A DNA stretch of 64,000 nt from Methanomassiliicoccales archaeon LGM-RCC1 (GCA_030168575.1 CP115555.1:1240001-1304000), one strand, 5' to 3'; counted from the stretch's first letter, positions 34,250-42,660 are shown. The notes: generated by a model not told the origin, from the sequence alone. A program made the numbers and translations.

Positions 34250-36976
34250 ATGAAATCATTGAACTATCAGAACAAACCCCTGTCTCCCGAGGTCCTCGAC
34301 CGCATCGGAAGCGCCATCGGAGAGGGAAAGATCTCCAAGAGCGGAGAGCACGTCATCATCACACCTGCAACACAGGCAGACGTCGCCGCAGCCGTCAAGG
34401 CAGTCATGGAGGCCAACGGAGCAATCACGACAAAGGTCGCCAAGCACTGCGAGGAAGACGAGGTCGTTCTCGACTTCAGCAAGATGAACGCCATCGAGTG
34501 CATCGACACAGTCAACATGACCGTCAAGGTCCAGGTCGGATGCAAGATCTGCGATCTCGCAAGGGCAGTCAAGGAGAAGGGATTCACCCTCGGAGTACGC
34601 CCCGCTGGAGCCAACATGACCGTCGAGGACTGGGTTTACTCAGAGGCCCCCGGAGTCGGATCCTACAAGTACGGAACCATCAAGGACACCGTCTACAACG
34701 TCTACGCCGTCGACTACACCGGCGGAGCGATCGAGACTGGTTACGACATCATCGGATACTACATGTCCGGATACAACCTCACCCAGACATACGTCGCATC
34801 CTCCGGAAGGATCGGAATCATCACAGCGGTCACACTGAAGCTGTTCCCAGCAGGAGTCACCAAATCAGTCGCTTACGAGCTCGGCGGTTCAAAGGACATC
34901 CAGAAGGTCCTGGAGAAGATCGCACAGGAGCCCTCAGTCAAGCCCCTGCACATCTCATTCAACGGCAACAAGCTCGTCCTCGCATACCAGGGAGACGAAG
35001 AGTTCGTCGACCTCGATCTCGCTAAAACAGATGAGATCGTCGAGGGTGCAGCAAAGCTCGAAGAGGACCTCTGGAAGGGAATCGAGGGAGCGGCATGCAT
35101 GTGCCCCAGCTCGCCCACATTCTACATCCCCGTCAAGAACTTCGCCAAGTTCGTCGACGCAGCGGTCGACGCAGGCTACAAGGTAGCAGGAAACGTCCCT
35201 GACTGCACGACTGTTGCCGTCAAGCTCAGGCACAACGAGGACGCCAAGATCGACAAGATGGTCACAAAGGCGGAGAAGCTCGGCGGAAGGTACGCAGGCA
35301 AGTGCAGCAGCAAGTACCGCTCCGACGCAACCAACGCATTCGTCAAGAAGATCACAGACGGATTCCTCGGCTACAAGCCCAAGGAGCCCAACTTCATGAG
35401 GAAGGTCACTCCCGAGATCATCGAGGAGCTGAAGGCCGCCGTAGGCGCCAAGAACGTAAACACCAATGGAATGGACAGGGTCATCTACTGCCACGACCTC
35501 GCACCCCTCCCCAAGGAGGCAGGCCTCGCATTCAACTGCATCCCTGACGTCATTGTCAGGCCCGAGAACGTCTGTCAGATCTCCGAGGTCGTCAAGATCG
35601 CGTACAAGCACGGAATCCCCGTCACCCCCAGGGGTAACGCGACATGGGGTCTCGGAGGATGCATGCCCACCAACGCCGGTATCATCATCGACATGACCTC
35701 CAAGATGAACAAGGTCCTGGAGATCAACACCGAGGAGAGGTACGTCAAGGTCCAGGCAGGATGCACATGGAAGAAGCTCCTCGAGGCATGCATGAAGAAG
35801 GGATACATCATCGGATCCTACCCCTCCAGTTTCCCTGCGGGAACCATCGGAGCATGGATCTCCACCAACGGTATGGGAATCGGTTCCTACAAGTACGGAT
35901 CCGCAAAGGACAACATCCTGAACTCCTGCGTCGTCGTCGACGACGGTTCAGTCGTCCAGACCGGATTCGACGGAATGGGATCCTACGGAATGAGCTACAA
36001 CCTCAACCAGTTCTTCTCCGGAGCAGAGGGAACCCTCGGAGTCCTCGGAACCGTTACATTCAGGATCTACCCCATGGGAGAGATCAGGTGCACCGGATAC
36101 GAGTACGATGCACTCGCCATCGCCGACCCCCAGCTGCAGAAGATCGTCAAGAACCCCTCTGTCATTCCCCTGCACATCGCATGGTCCGACTACAAGCACT
36201 TCGAGAACCAGCGCCTGGCCGGAATCCACGCACCCAACGTTTCCAACGTCCTCCTGGTGACATTCCAGGGAGACGCCGACCACAACGATCTCGGCGAGCA
36301 GTTCGCCGACTTCACTGCCGAGGAGTTCGGCGGAAGGAAGATCGCCGGTGAGGTCGCAGAGCACGAGTGGGATGAGAGGTGCTACGAGTTCCGTGCAAGG
36401 AAGGTCGGAGTCGGAGAGATTCCCGCAGAGGTCATCGTCCCCACCCACAACTGGGGAGAGTACGTGGACATCTGTTACCAGGGATTCGACGCCATGAACA
36501 TGGAGCCCGGAGGAGTCATCGGAGTCATGGTCGACAGGTCCACAACCCTGTTCATGCCCTACTACTTCAAGGACGACGAGCTCTTGACCGGAATGCTGCC
36601 CTTCGGATTCAACTTCTACATGGGAGACAAGGCAGCAGAGTTCGGCGGAAGGTCCACCGGTCTTGGAGTGTTCTTCGCATGGCAGCTGGATGTCATCCAC
36701 AACGCACCCACCGTCAAGAAGATGAGGGAGCTCAAGACAGTACTCGACCACCATGATGTGATCAACCCCGGACACGTCGTATGCGGAATGACCAGGTTCG
36801 GAATCAACCTCGGCAAGCCCATCATGTCTCTGGGAAGCATCATGCTCCAGACCGTCAAGAAGATGTTCCCCAAGGACAAGACCTTCCAGAACAACCTCAA
36901 GAGGTTCAGGTACAACGACATGGAGCACCTGAAGGTCCTGGACAGGCACCACAAGCTCGGTGACGGAAGCCAGTAA
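34250..36976 (+). CDS. tandem GlcD-like FAD oxidoreductase
   Basis: A 908-residue protein made of two FAD-linked (PCMH/GlcD) oxidase units in one chain. The first (about 1-380) has an incomplete flavin-binding region (PAGANMTVEDWVYSEAPGVGSYKYG); the second (about 385-908) is complete, with TPRGNATWGLGGCMPTNAG, SSFPAGTIGAWISTNG and a full C-terminal cap. Single-unit GlcD proteins oxidise 2-hydroxy acids such as lactate or glycolate. In Methanomassiliicoccales GlcD-like proteins have been discussed as partners of HdrD; no HdrD is visible here. It has its own promoter region (TTTATATTATAGG near 34188-34200), a GGAGG ribosome-binding site and a terminator. Confidence 0.85.
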   Translation: MKSLNYQNKPLSPEVLDRIGSAIGEGKISKSGEHVIITPATQADVAAAVKAVMEANGAITTKVAKHCEEDEVVLDFSKMNAIECIDTVNMTVKVQVGCKICDLARAVKEKGFTLGVRPAGANMTVEDWVYSEAPGVGSYKYGTIKDTVYNVYAVDYTGGAIETGYDIIGYYMSGYNLTQTYVASSGRIGIITAVTLKLFPAGVTKSVAYELGGSKDIQKVLEKIAQEPSVKPLHISFNGNKLVLAYQGDEEFVDLDLAKTDEIVEGAAKLEEDLWKGIEGAACMCPSSPTFYIPVKNFAKFVDAAVDAGYKVAGNVPDCTTVAVKLRHNEDAKIDKMVTKAEKLGGRYAGKCSSKYRSDATNAFVKKITDGFLGYKPKEPNFMRKVTPEIIEELKAAVGAKNVNTNGMDRVIYCHDLAPLPKEAGLAFNCIPDVIVRPENVCQISEVVKIAYKHGIPVTPRGNATWGLGGCMPTNAGIIIDMTSKMNKVLEINTEERYVKVQAGCTWKKLLEACMKKGYIIGSYPSSFPAGTIGAWISTNGMGIGSYKYGSAKDNILNSCVVVDDGSVVQTGFDGMGSYGMSYNLNQFFSGAEGTLGVLGTVTFRIYPMGEIRCTGYEYDALAIADPQLQKIVKNPSVIPLHIAWSDYKHFENQRLAGIHAPNVSNVLLVTFQGDADHNDLGEQFADFTAEEFGGRKIAGEVAEHEWDERCYEFRARKVGVGEIPAEVIVPTHNWGEYVDICYQGFDAMNMEPGGVIGVMVDRSTTLFMPYYFKDDELLTGMLPFGFNFYMGDKAAEFGGRSTGLGVFFAWQLDVIHNAPTVKKMRELKTVLDHHDVINPGHVVCGMTRFGINLGKPIMSLGSIMLQTVKKMFPKDKTFQNNLKRFRYNDMEHLKVLDRHHKLGDGSQ

Positions 36977-36997
36977 GCAAGATCAAGAAACCATTTA

Positions 36998-37024
36998 CTC
37001 CGGGATTCCCGGAGGTTTTTCTTC
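36998..37024 (+). terminator. terminator after GlcD-like gene
   Basis: CTCCGGG-ATT-CCCGGAG (36998-37014) followed by GTTTTTCTTC. Strong intrinsic-type terminator 21 bases past the stop. Confidence 0.8.
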
Positions 37025-37128
37025 ATTTTGGATCGTCTATCGTTCCGATCCTTCCTTATTCATTGCTCAATTAATATAATCTAAATTATTATAATTACGA
37101 TTATATAGAATCATTCAGATAATAAAAC

Positions 37129-38520
37129 ATGGACTTCATTGGTAGGGAAAAGGAGATGAGGCTCCTTGAGAATCAATATCTTCATGTCGAGCATCCTTTG
37201 GTAATCGTCAAAGGAAGGCGTCGTGTCGGCAAGAGCAGATTGATCAAGGAGTTCTGCAAGGATAAGCCCAACTTCTTCTTCCAGGCCAACAGAGAAAGCG
37301 CCCATTCCTTGCTATCATCGTTCAACCTTGCATTGTCCAAACACCTGGGAGTAAACATCAATCCCGATACCTGGGAGGATGCAATCTCGATGTTCGTCAA
37401 GCTGTCCGGCCCAGGGAGAAAGATCTTGGTCATCGACGAGTTCACTTACATCACCAAGAGCAACAGGGATGCAGAGAAGGAATTCCAATCCATATGGGAT
37501 AATACTCTCAGCAAAGAGGACGTGATGTTCATACTGTGCGGTTCGTACAAAGGTCTGATGGAGGACCTCACTGATTACGGCGGAGCGCTTTATGGCAGGA
37601 ACACATGCGATCTCACGGTACTTCCGTTGCAGTTCAGGGATTGCATCCGCGGGAAGGATTACCGTTACGCCGTCGAGGAGTATGCCTTCACGGGCGGCAT
37701 TCCCCATTACATGGAGCTGATGGATCGCGAAAGACTTGTTCTGGACAACATCGAGCGTCTGACCATGAGCCTTGGATCTCCCCTGATGACGGAGATATCC
37801 TATCTCATGGAGGAGGAATTCAGGGATACGGCCATATATAATACGCTCCTGAAGACCATCGCCCAGGGTAACCGCAAGATGGAATCCATTACTTCTGCTA
37901 CCAGGCTGAAGGCATCCGATGTAATGCCATATCTGAGCAGGCTCATCGGTATGGGCATGGTGGAATCGAAAGTATCGCAGAAGGAGAGGTCTCCGGAGAA
38001 GAGCAGGAACAGACTCTATACGATCTCAGACAGGTTCATAGCCATGTGGTACAGGTTCGTGTATCCATACAAGAACGATATCGCTCTGGGCATCAATGAT
38101 GAGGCTGTTCGCGAATTGAACGATCACTACATCGATTCCCATGTAGCTTTCGTTTTCGAGGACATATCTAGGTCAGAGCTGAGAAGATATCTGAGGTCCA
38201 AATCCATCGCAGCATCATACGGATCCTATTGGGATGGCAAGACAGAGATAGATGTGGTCGCCATAGATTCGAAGAATAAGACGCTGTATGCTGGCGAATG
38301 CAAATACAGGAAGGATAAGATAGGGGCAGAAGTGGTGAATCACCTGGTAGACGCATGCAGCAATCTGAGAGCATTCAAAGAGTACGAGGTGATCCTCTGC
38401 TTCTTCTCTGCTTCAGGGTATACAGAAGCTGCCCTTGCGGCAATGAATGGGCACAATGCGCTCGTGTTCGACAATGGTGAGCTGATCACCGAATACGGAA
38501 TGATCACAATAGGCCGATGA
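37129..38520 (+). CDS. archaeal AAA+ ATPase with DUF234
   Basis: A 463-residue protein of the archaeal ATPase/DUF234 group. Walker A is GRRRVGKSRL (about residues 29-38) and Walker B is KILVIDEFTY (about 99-108). The C-terminal third (from about 300) is DUF234, with a PD-(D/E)XK-like segment (SYWDGKTEIDVV...GECKYR), suggesting nuclease activity. These genes are abundant and mobile among archaea; their role is not settled. Codon use is more AT-rich than that of the neighbours (for example ATA and ATC mixed, AGA use), consistent with an acquired gene. An AT-rich promoter region (37060-37125) precedes it. It overlaps the HAD gene tail to tail by 17 bases. Confidence 0.85.
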   Translation: MDFIGREKEMRLLENQYLHVEHPLVIVKGRRRVGKSRLIKEFCKDKPNFFFQANRESAHSLLSSFNLALSKHLGVNINPDTWEDAISMFVKLSGPGRKILVIDEFTYITKSNRDAEKEFQSIWDNTLSKEDVMFILCGSYKGLMEDLTDYGGALYGRNTCDLTVLPLQFRDCIRGKDYRYAVEEYAFTGGIPHYMELMDRERLVLDNIERLTMSLGSPLMTEISYLMEEEFRDTAIYNTLLKTIAQGNRKMESITSATRLKASDVMPYLSRLIGMGMVESKVSQKERSPEKSRNRLYTISDRFIAMWYRFVYPYKNDIALGINDEAVRELNDHYIDSHVAFVFEDISRSELRRYLRSKSIAASYGSYWDGKTEIDVVAIDSKNKTLYAGECKYRKDKIGAEVVNHLVDACSNLRAFKEYEVILCFFSASGYTEAALAAMNGHNALVFDNGELITEYGMITIGR

Positions 38521-39175
38521 CGTCACCGGCGTATTGCACTGTGATCATGTTCGGATCCTCTTTAAGCCATTCTTCCCTGGTCATAGACCCGGAGCAGACG
38601 CCCACGAATACAGCGCCAGCATCCCTGGCGGAATGATAATCCGTCTTGTTGTCTCCCAGATAGAGGATCTCGGAGGGCTGGACGCCCAGTTCCTCAGCGA
38701 AATACACCATCGCCTTGGGTGAAGGTTTGGCGTCGTCGTAGTCGGCATAATCCCTGCCTACGACAGCATCGAAACAGTCGATCACCCCTGCATTGGTAAG
38801 AGCGGTCACTCCGTAGCGATGACTGCCCCTGGTGAGGAGACCGACCTTAAGCCCCATGGATTTCAGCTGTCTTACGCATTCCAGAGAACCGGGGAAAAGC
38901 CTCGCCTCATCCACGAATTCCAACTCTATGCTGTTCAGATCCGAGTCGATCTCCTTAGAGATGGCCGAAAATTCATCAGCACGTCCGTTGGCAGCGAGCC
39001 AATCAAGGATGGGTCTCCTCAATCTCTTCTCTGTTGTGAACACCAGCTGATCGAACGGGATACCGTGCCTAGCACAGGCGTTCTGGTCAGCCATATTGAT
39101 CTTGCCGTAGTCGACATGAGTGTTCAGGAAGGTCCCGTCCAGATCGAATCCGACTGCCTTGATTCCTTCGAACAT
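38504..39175 (-). CDS. HAD-family phosphatase (phosphoglycolate phosphatase-like)
   Basis: A 223-residue haloacid dehalogenase-fold phosphatase. GFDLDGTFLNT at about residues 8-18 gives the nucleophile and acid Asp, LLTRGSHRYGV supplies motif 2, and LYLGDNKTDYHSA carries the metal-binding Asp pair. The ATG at 39175 starts 2 bases after the ycaO stop; a GTG at 39199 would overlap ycaO. Substrate is unknown. The tight spacing suggests cotranscription with ycaO. Confidence 0.83.
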   Translation of the reverse strand: MFEGIKAVGFDLDGTFLNTHVDYGKINMADQNACARHGIPFDQLVFTTEKRLRRPILDWLAANGRADEFSAISKEIDSDLNSIELEFVDEARLFPGSLECVRQLKSMGLKVGLLTRGSHRYGVTALTNAGVIDCFDAVVGRDYADYDDAKPSPKAMVYFAEELGVQPSEILYLGDNKTDYHSARDAGAVFVGVCSGSMTREEWLKEDPNMITVQYAGDVIGLL

Positions 39176-39177
39176 CC

Positions 39178-40401
39178 TCACTGCCTCTGGGGAGGCCACA
39201 TGCCTCTCAGCCTTCCGCCCTCCCTCTCGGGATCCATCGTGCAGACCTCAAGTCCGGGCACGATCATCCTCACCGAAGGGACTCCAAGCTCGGGGCGGGT
39301 GAGGTCTGCGCAAATGACTTGGTCGAACCCCGCATCCATCAGACTCTGGAGCACGACCTCGATGTCGTCGAGGACATAATCAGTCGATCTGTCCTTCATA
39401 TCCTCCAGGTACACCTTCTTGGGGTGCTCGGAGAACCACATGTGGTTGAGTTTCTTGATCTTCTCGTATCCCATCTCGATGGTTGCTTTCTGGAGCTGGG
39501 CGTTGATCTTCATACCGTGCTTGTGCGTGGTCCTGCTCTGAGCTACCTCGGTGATGGCCCTCACGGCCGCGATCTCAGGGTTGAGATGCGTTCCAACTCC
39601 GATGGTGAGCATCTCGGGGTCCTTGGTCCTGACATCATCTGCTGCCGCACCGATGGTGGGGATACCGATATCGGATGTGAGGTCCTTGAGGTGGATCTCC
39701 ACACCCTGGTCATTGAACTTCTTGATGAGCTTGGCAGGCACTGAATCCTGGTCCCTGATGAGGACATCGGCATTGGCACGGTCGTTGTACTCGGCTATGC
39801 TCCATGCATCCCTCTCGATGTCCTCGAACAGCGCATGCAGGATAGCTTCCTCTATTGTGTTTCCTGAGGCCAATCCGTTTGTGTGGAAGCTGAAGAGCTG
39901 CAGATCGTCCTCGGGGTAATACGGATAGTACACGGCGCATGCGGGCACCCAGATGGGGCATCCTCTGAACATCTCGAATGCCTCGACCCATGCAATCTCC
40001 GTGTTCCTGTTGTACATGTCGAGCACCCTCAGCGGGAGGATCATGTCCACGGGGTTGCAGGTCATCATGACCTCCGATGCCTCGTTGTAGGATCCGTATA
40101 CGACCTCATCATCCTCTCTCTGCTCTGCGGAGTACCTCTCGATGGCCTCCATTATCGCTGATGCCTTGGCCTGCTCCACGGTCGGGCCCTTTCCGTTGTA
40201 GTACTTGGGTTTGCCTAGGGCGGTCTTCTGTCTGTCGATGGAGAATACGGGTATGCCGAGGTTGTCTGTCGCGGTGATGTCCTCGGGAACACCCATGCCG
40301 GCCTTGTCCAGCAGGGGAAGCACCCTATCGAGGGTCTCTTGTGTGGGGATGACTCTGATCCCCGTCTCCTTAGAGCATTTCGGACAGCGCTGCAGCATCA
40401 T
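39178..40401 (-). CDS. ycaO: YcaO, methanogenesis marker protein 1
   Basis: A 407-residue YcaO enzyme of the methanogen type (methanogenesis marker 1). YcaO proteins activate the peptide backbone with ATP, and the methanogen group installs thioglycine in McrA. MEAIERYSAEQ (about 86-96), GLASGNTIEEAILHALFEDIERDA (split near 180-200) and GVGTHLNPEIAAVRAITEVAQSR match the YcaO ATP-binding signature regions. An N-terminal CPKCSKETG segment resembles a zinc ribbon. TfuA, the usual partner, is not in the window. The gene lies 23 bases downstream of the RNase P RNA on the same strand, and a HAD phosphatase follows. Confidence 0.9.
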   Translation of the reverse strand: MMLQRCPKCSKETGIRVIPTQETLDRVLPLLDKAGMGVPEDITATDNLGIPVFSIDRQKTALGKPKYYNGKGPTVEQAKASAIMEAIERYSAEQREDDEVVYGSYNEASEVMMTCNPVDMILPLRVLDMYNRNTEIAWVEAFEMFRGCPIWVPACAVYYPYYPEDDLQLFSFHTNGLASGNTIEEAILHALFEDIERDAWSIAEYNDRANADVLIRDQDSVPAKLIKKFNDQGVEIHLKDLTSDIGIPTIGAAADDVRTKDPEMLTIGVGTHLNPEIAAVRAITEVAQSRTTHKHGMKINAQLQKATIEMGYEKIKKLNHMWFSEHPKKVYLEDMKDRSTDYVLDDIEVVLQSLMDAGFDQVICADLTRPELGVPSVRMIVPGLEVCTMDPEREGGRLRGMWPPQRQ

Positions 40402-40424
40402 GTACGTATCCTTCCTGGAAAGTA

Positions 40425-40730
40425 GCGTCAGGTGATGGTAGTAGCCCCCCTTCTGTTTCAGGTGGCATTCAACTTCGCGTTCTACCCACGGGTCCCGGGC
40501 AGGTCTCCCCCGTTGTATGAACTTGCTCCGATGGGGGGTCGCCGTTTCACCAAATCCCCGGGAACGTCACCGTCTGACGGATCATCCTTGTTACCGGGTC
40601 TGTGTCGTTTCTGGGCCCTTGCCACGGCTCTCGCCGTACAGGCTTGCGCCTGTCCATCTTGCCCTTGGAGGAGGGAACTTCCTCAGCCATCCTTGCGGAT
40701 TACCGTCGGCCACCCTCCATCTCCTAACGC
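40425..40730 (-). ncRNA. rnpB: RNase P RNA
   Basis: The minus strand shows an archaeal RNase P RNA of about 306 bases, the catalytic RNA that trims tRNA 5' leaders. Stem P1 pairs CGTTAGGAGATGG at the 5' end with CCATCACCTGACG at the 3' end. P2 pairs GGTGGC with GCCACC; a TCC-GCAA-GGA hairpin fits P3; the conserved GAGGAAGTTCC region (5' strand of P4) pairs with the ACAGAA...GGGGGGCTAC region near the 3' end. CAGAAACGACAC, conserved in the specificity domain, is also present. A T-rich ATA box-like TTTTTTACA lies 20-30 bases upstream (about 40751-40759). Ends are estimated from P1. Confidence 0.85.
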
Positions 40731-40793
40731 TCTGAGTTTATGGAGTAGGTGTAAAAAAGGTTGTTGCGGTGATGAGGATTCAGCCCCATGAAT

Positions 40794-40822
40794 CGAATAT
40801 TCGAATCATATTCGAACGTTCG
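40794..40822. promoter_or_regulatory. cluster of overlapping TTCGAA palindromes
   Basis: Three dyads overlap in 29 bases: CGAATATTCG (40794-40803), TTCGAAT-CAT-ATTCGAA (40800-40816) and CGAACGTTCG (40813-40822). All are perfect. They lie between the rnpB promoter (minus strand) and a TATA-like TTAATATTATAA (about 40835-40846, plus strand). This looks like an operator array for a dimeric regulator. Confidence 0.5.
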
Positions 40823-40865
40823 AGGGGAATATAGTTAATATTATAACCTTCGACTAAAATGAAGT

Positions 40866-41035
40866 AATTGTCCGGGGCGTTGCTATCTATCCAACATTCC
40901 GAGAGAATTGCTATTCCATCCAGATGCGAATCACGCGTTCCAAGTTACGATTCGCGCCTTTCTCTTATCCGTCCCGGACATTCACCAAGCTTCTGAGATG
41001 CGCTATCCATTCGCATCTCTTATGCTCTACAATTT
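40866..41035 (+). ncRNA. candidate structured RNA upstream of CARF gene
   Basis: This stretch has no protein gene but dense complementary segments. TGTCCGGG (40869-40876) pairs with CCCGGACA (40973-40980). Inside, GCGAATC (40926-40932) pairs with GATTCGC (40949-40955). Downstream, GAGATGCG (40995-41002) pairs with CGCATCTC (41012-41019). AGATGCGAA (40922-40930) can instead pair with TTCGCATCT (41010-41018), excluding the two smaller hairpins, as in a switch. CTATC(T)ATCCA/CTATTCCATCCA/CTATCCATT recur. A TATA-like element lies about 26 bases before the outer stem. It could be a small RNA, a leader of the CARF gene, or chance; no known family is recognised. Confidence 0.45.
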
Positions 41036-41076
41036 TCCAATATGATTTTAATATTTAAAATAGTTTTGGAAGAATA

Positions 41077-41712
41077 ATGAGCTATGACGTGCACCTGTGC
41101 ATAATCGGCGATTCACCGGAGCCTGTTTTCGGCATCCTGAGGTCCGACAGACAGGTGGACAGGATCTACCTCCTATGCGACGACGATCCTGTTCACAAGG
41201 ATGTGCTGGACACCCTTCTTTCAGGATTATCCGCAGTAGGGATAGGCGACGTCACGGACATTCAGATCGATCCTGACGATTATGACTACACCCAATCGAT
41301 CATAGCCTCTATCCTGGAGGATGAGAGGCGTTCCCATGAGGATGCGCTTTTCCATGTCAATTTCACCTCAGGAGACAGCTTAAGTGTCATAGCCCTCAGG
41401 CAGGCCGTGGAACCCTATGATTCCGATTATTACTACATCAGGAACGGAAGGGCTGTCAAGATAGGCGGCGATTCGGTCACCGAAGTGACCTCACTGAGGC
41501 TCCAGACGAAGGTATTGGACACGTTCATGATGTTCAAATCGTCCGATTCCAGGACGAACTCTGAGCTCAGGGGAGACCTCTCCGCGCCCGCATTGTCCTA
41601 CCGTACCAAGGAACTGGAGAGGATGGGGCTCATCGCCAGCGAGGGATCCAATAGGAACCTGTCCTGGAAGGTGACTTCGAAAGGCAAGCAGGTCCTTAGA
41701 AGATTCAGATGA
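41077..41712 (+). CDS. CARF-like and winged-helix regulator
   Basis: A 211-residue protein with an N-terminal Rossmann-like domain resembling CARF domains (HLCIIGDSPEP, then VNFTSGDSLSVIALRQA at about residues 89-105 in place of the usual N-T-G-G-T/S loop) and a C-terminal winged helix (about 145-211, SRTNSELRGDLSAPALSYR). The layout is that of Csa3-like or DUF6293 regulators, some of which sense cyclic oligoadenylate or related nucleotides. No CRISPR array or cas gene is in the window. TTTAATATTTAAAA (41046-41059) is placed for a leaderless start at ATG 41077. Confidence 0.6.
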   Translation: MSYDVHLCIIGDSPEPVFGILRSDRQVDRIYLLCDDDPVHKDVLDTLLSGLSAVGIGDVTDIQIDPDDYDYTQSIIASILEDERRSHEDALFHVNFTSGDSLSVIALRQAVEPYDSDYYYIRNGRAVKIGGDSVTEVTSLRLQTKVLDTFMMFKSSDSRTNSELRGDLSAPALSYRTKELERMGLIASEGSNRNLSWKVTSKGKQVLRRFR

Positions 41713-41789
41713 TTCCATTCTGACAGGAACATCCGAACCGTTCTTCGCTACTGTTAAGAACTGACGTAATCATTCGCCATGCAGATATC

Positions 41790-42656
41790 ATGAGCGATTT
41801 CGATACACTTTGCAAGCAGTTGGAAGCTATGGATACCGAGACTTTCACAGAGATCTTCAACGAGCTCTCCGTGGAAGTCATCAACGAAATGGCGAAGATC
41901 ACACTCGATGGCGGAGATGCCTTGGAGTCCTACCTCCAGTTCATCCTGGCCACCGTGGCGGCCGATGGAAAGCTCTCCGAGGAGGAATTCGAGCTCTTGA
42001 AGCCCATCTTCGACATGATCACCGAGGAGGACACCACCTACCAGGAGGGAGTCTCGATCTTCAAGAACATGGGCCTGGACTCTCCGGATGCATACAAGGA
42101 AATCATCGACACCATGGTCGACGTCATCGGCCTGGTATCGGAGAAGACCAAGGACGACATCATCATGCTCTGTCTCCTGGTATGCGCCATCGACGGAGAG
42201 GTCACTCAGAAGGAGAAGGAGTGGATCGCACAGCTGGCCCTCCCCCTCACAATCGACGTCACCCCCATGGAGTACATCGATGCATTCCTGACCAAGGCCC
42301 AGGTATTCACCCTCGCCACAACGGACGGAGACCAGCCTAGGATGAGGATCTTGGGGCTCAAGCTGAACCTCGACGACAAGATCTACTTCGGTGTCGGAAC
42401 CTTCAAGGACGTCTACAAGCAGCTGAAGGCCAACCCCAAATGCGAGATCCTCGCATCAGTAGGAATGGACTTCCTCCGCTGGGATGGAAAGGCCGTGTTC
42501 TCCGATGACCCCAGGCTCCTGCCGATGCTGAAGGCAGTCATGCCCGAGCTGGCGCAGATGTACTTCGACATGGGATGGTCCTTCGGATTCTTCACCCTCG
42601 AGGGCGGAAGCGCAGAGGTAGTCAACGTCAGCAACCAGAAGATCAAGATCTTCTGA
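41790..42656 (+). CDS. TerB-like domain fused to flavin split-barrel domain
   Basis: A 288-residue fusion. Residues about 40-150 are helical and resemble TerB/DjlA-type domains (ATVAADGKLSEEEFELLKPIF and VCAIDGEVTQKEKEWI each give a DG-x-E acidic turn). Residues about 165-288 are a pyridoxamine-5'-phosphate oxidase-like FMN-binding split barrel (VFTLATTDGDQPRMRILGLKL, then FKDVYKQLKANPKCEI). The combination suggests a stress or redox protein, but no substrate can be named. ATG 41790 is the only sensible start. A hairpin follows. Confidence 0.75.
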   Translation: MSDFDTLCKQLEAMDTETFTEIFNELSVEVINEMAKITLDGGDALESYLQFILATVAADGKLSEEEFELLKPIFDMITEEDTTYQEGVSIFKNMGLDSPDAYKEIIDTMVDVIGLVSEKTKDDIIMLCLLVCAIDGEVTQKEKEWIAQLALPLTIDVTPMEYIDAFLTKAQVFTLATTDGDQPRMRILGLKLNLDDKIYFGVGTFKDVYKQLKANPKCEILASVGMDFLRWDGKAVFSDDPRLLPMLKAVMPELAQMYFDMGWSFGFFTLEGGSAEVVNVSNQKIKIF

Positions 42657-42660
42657 AAAC

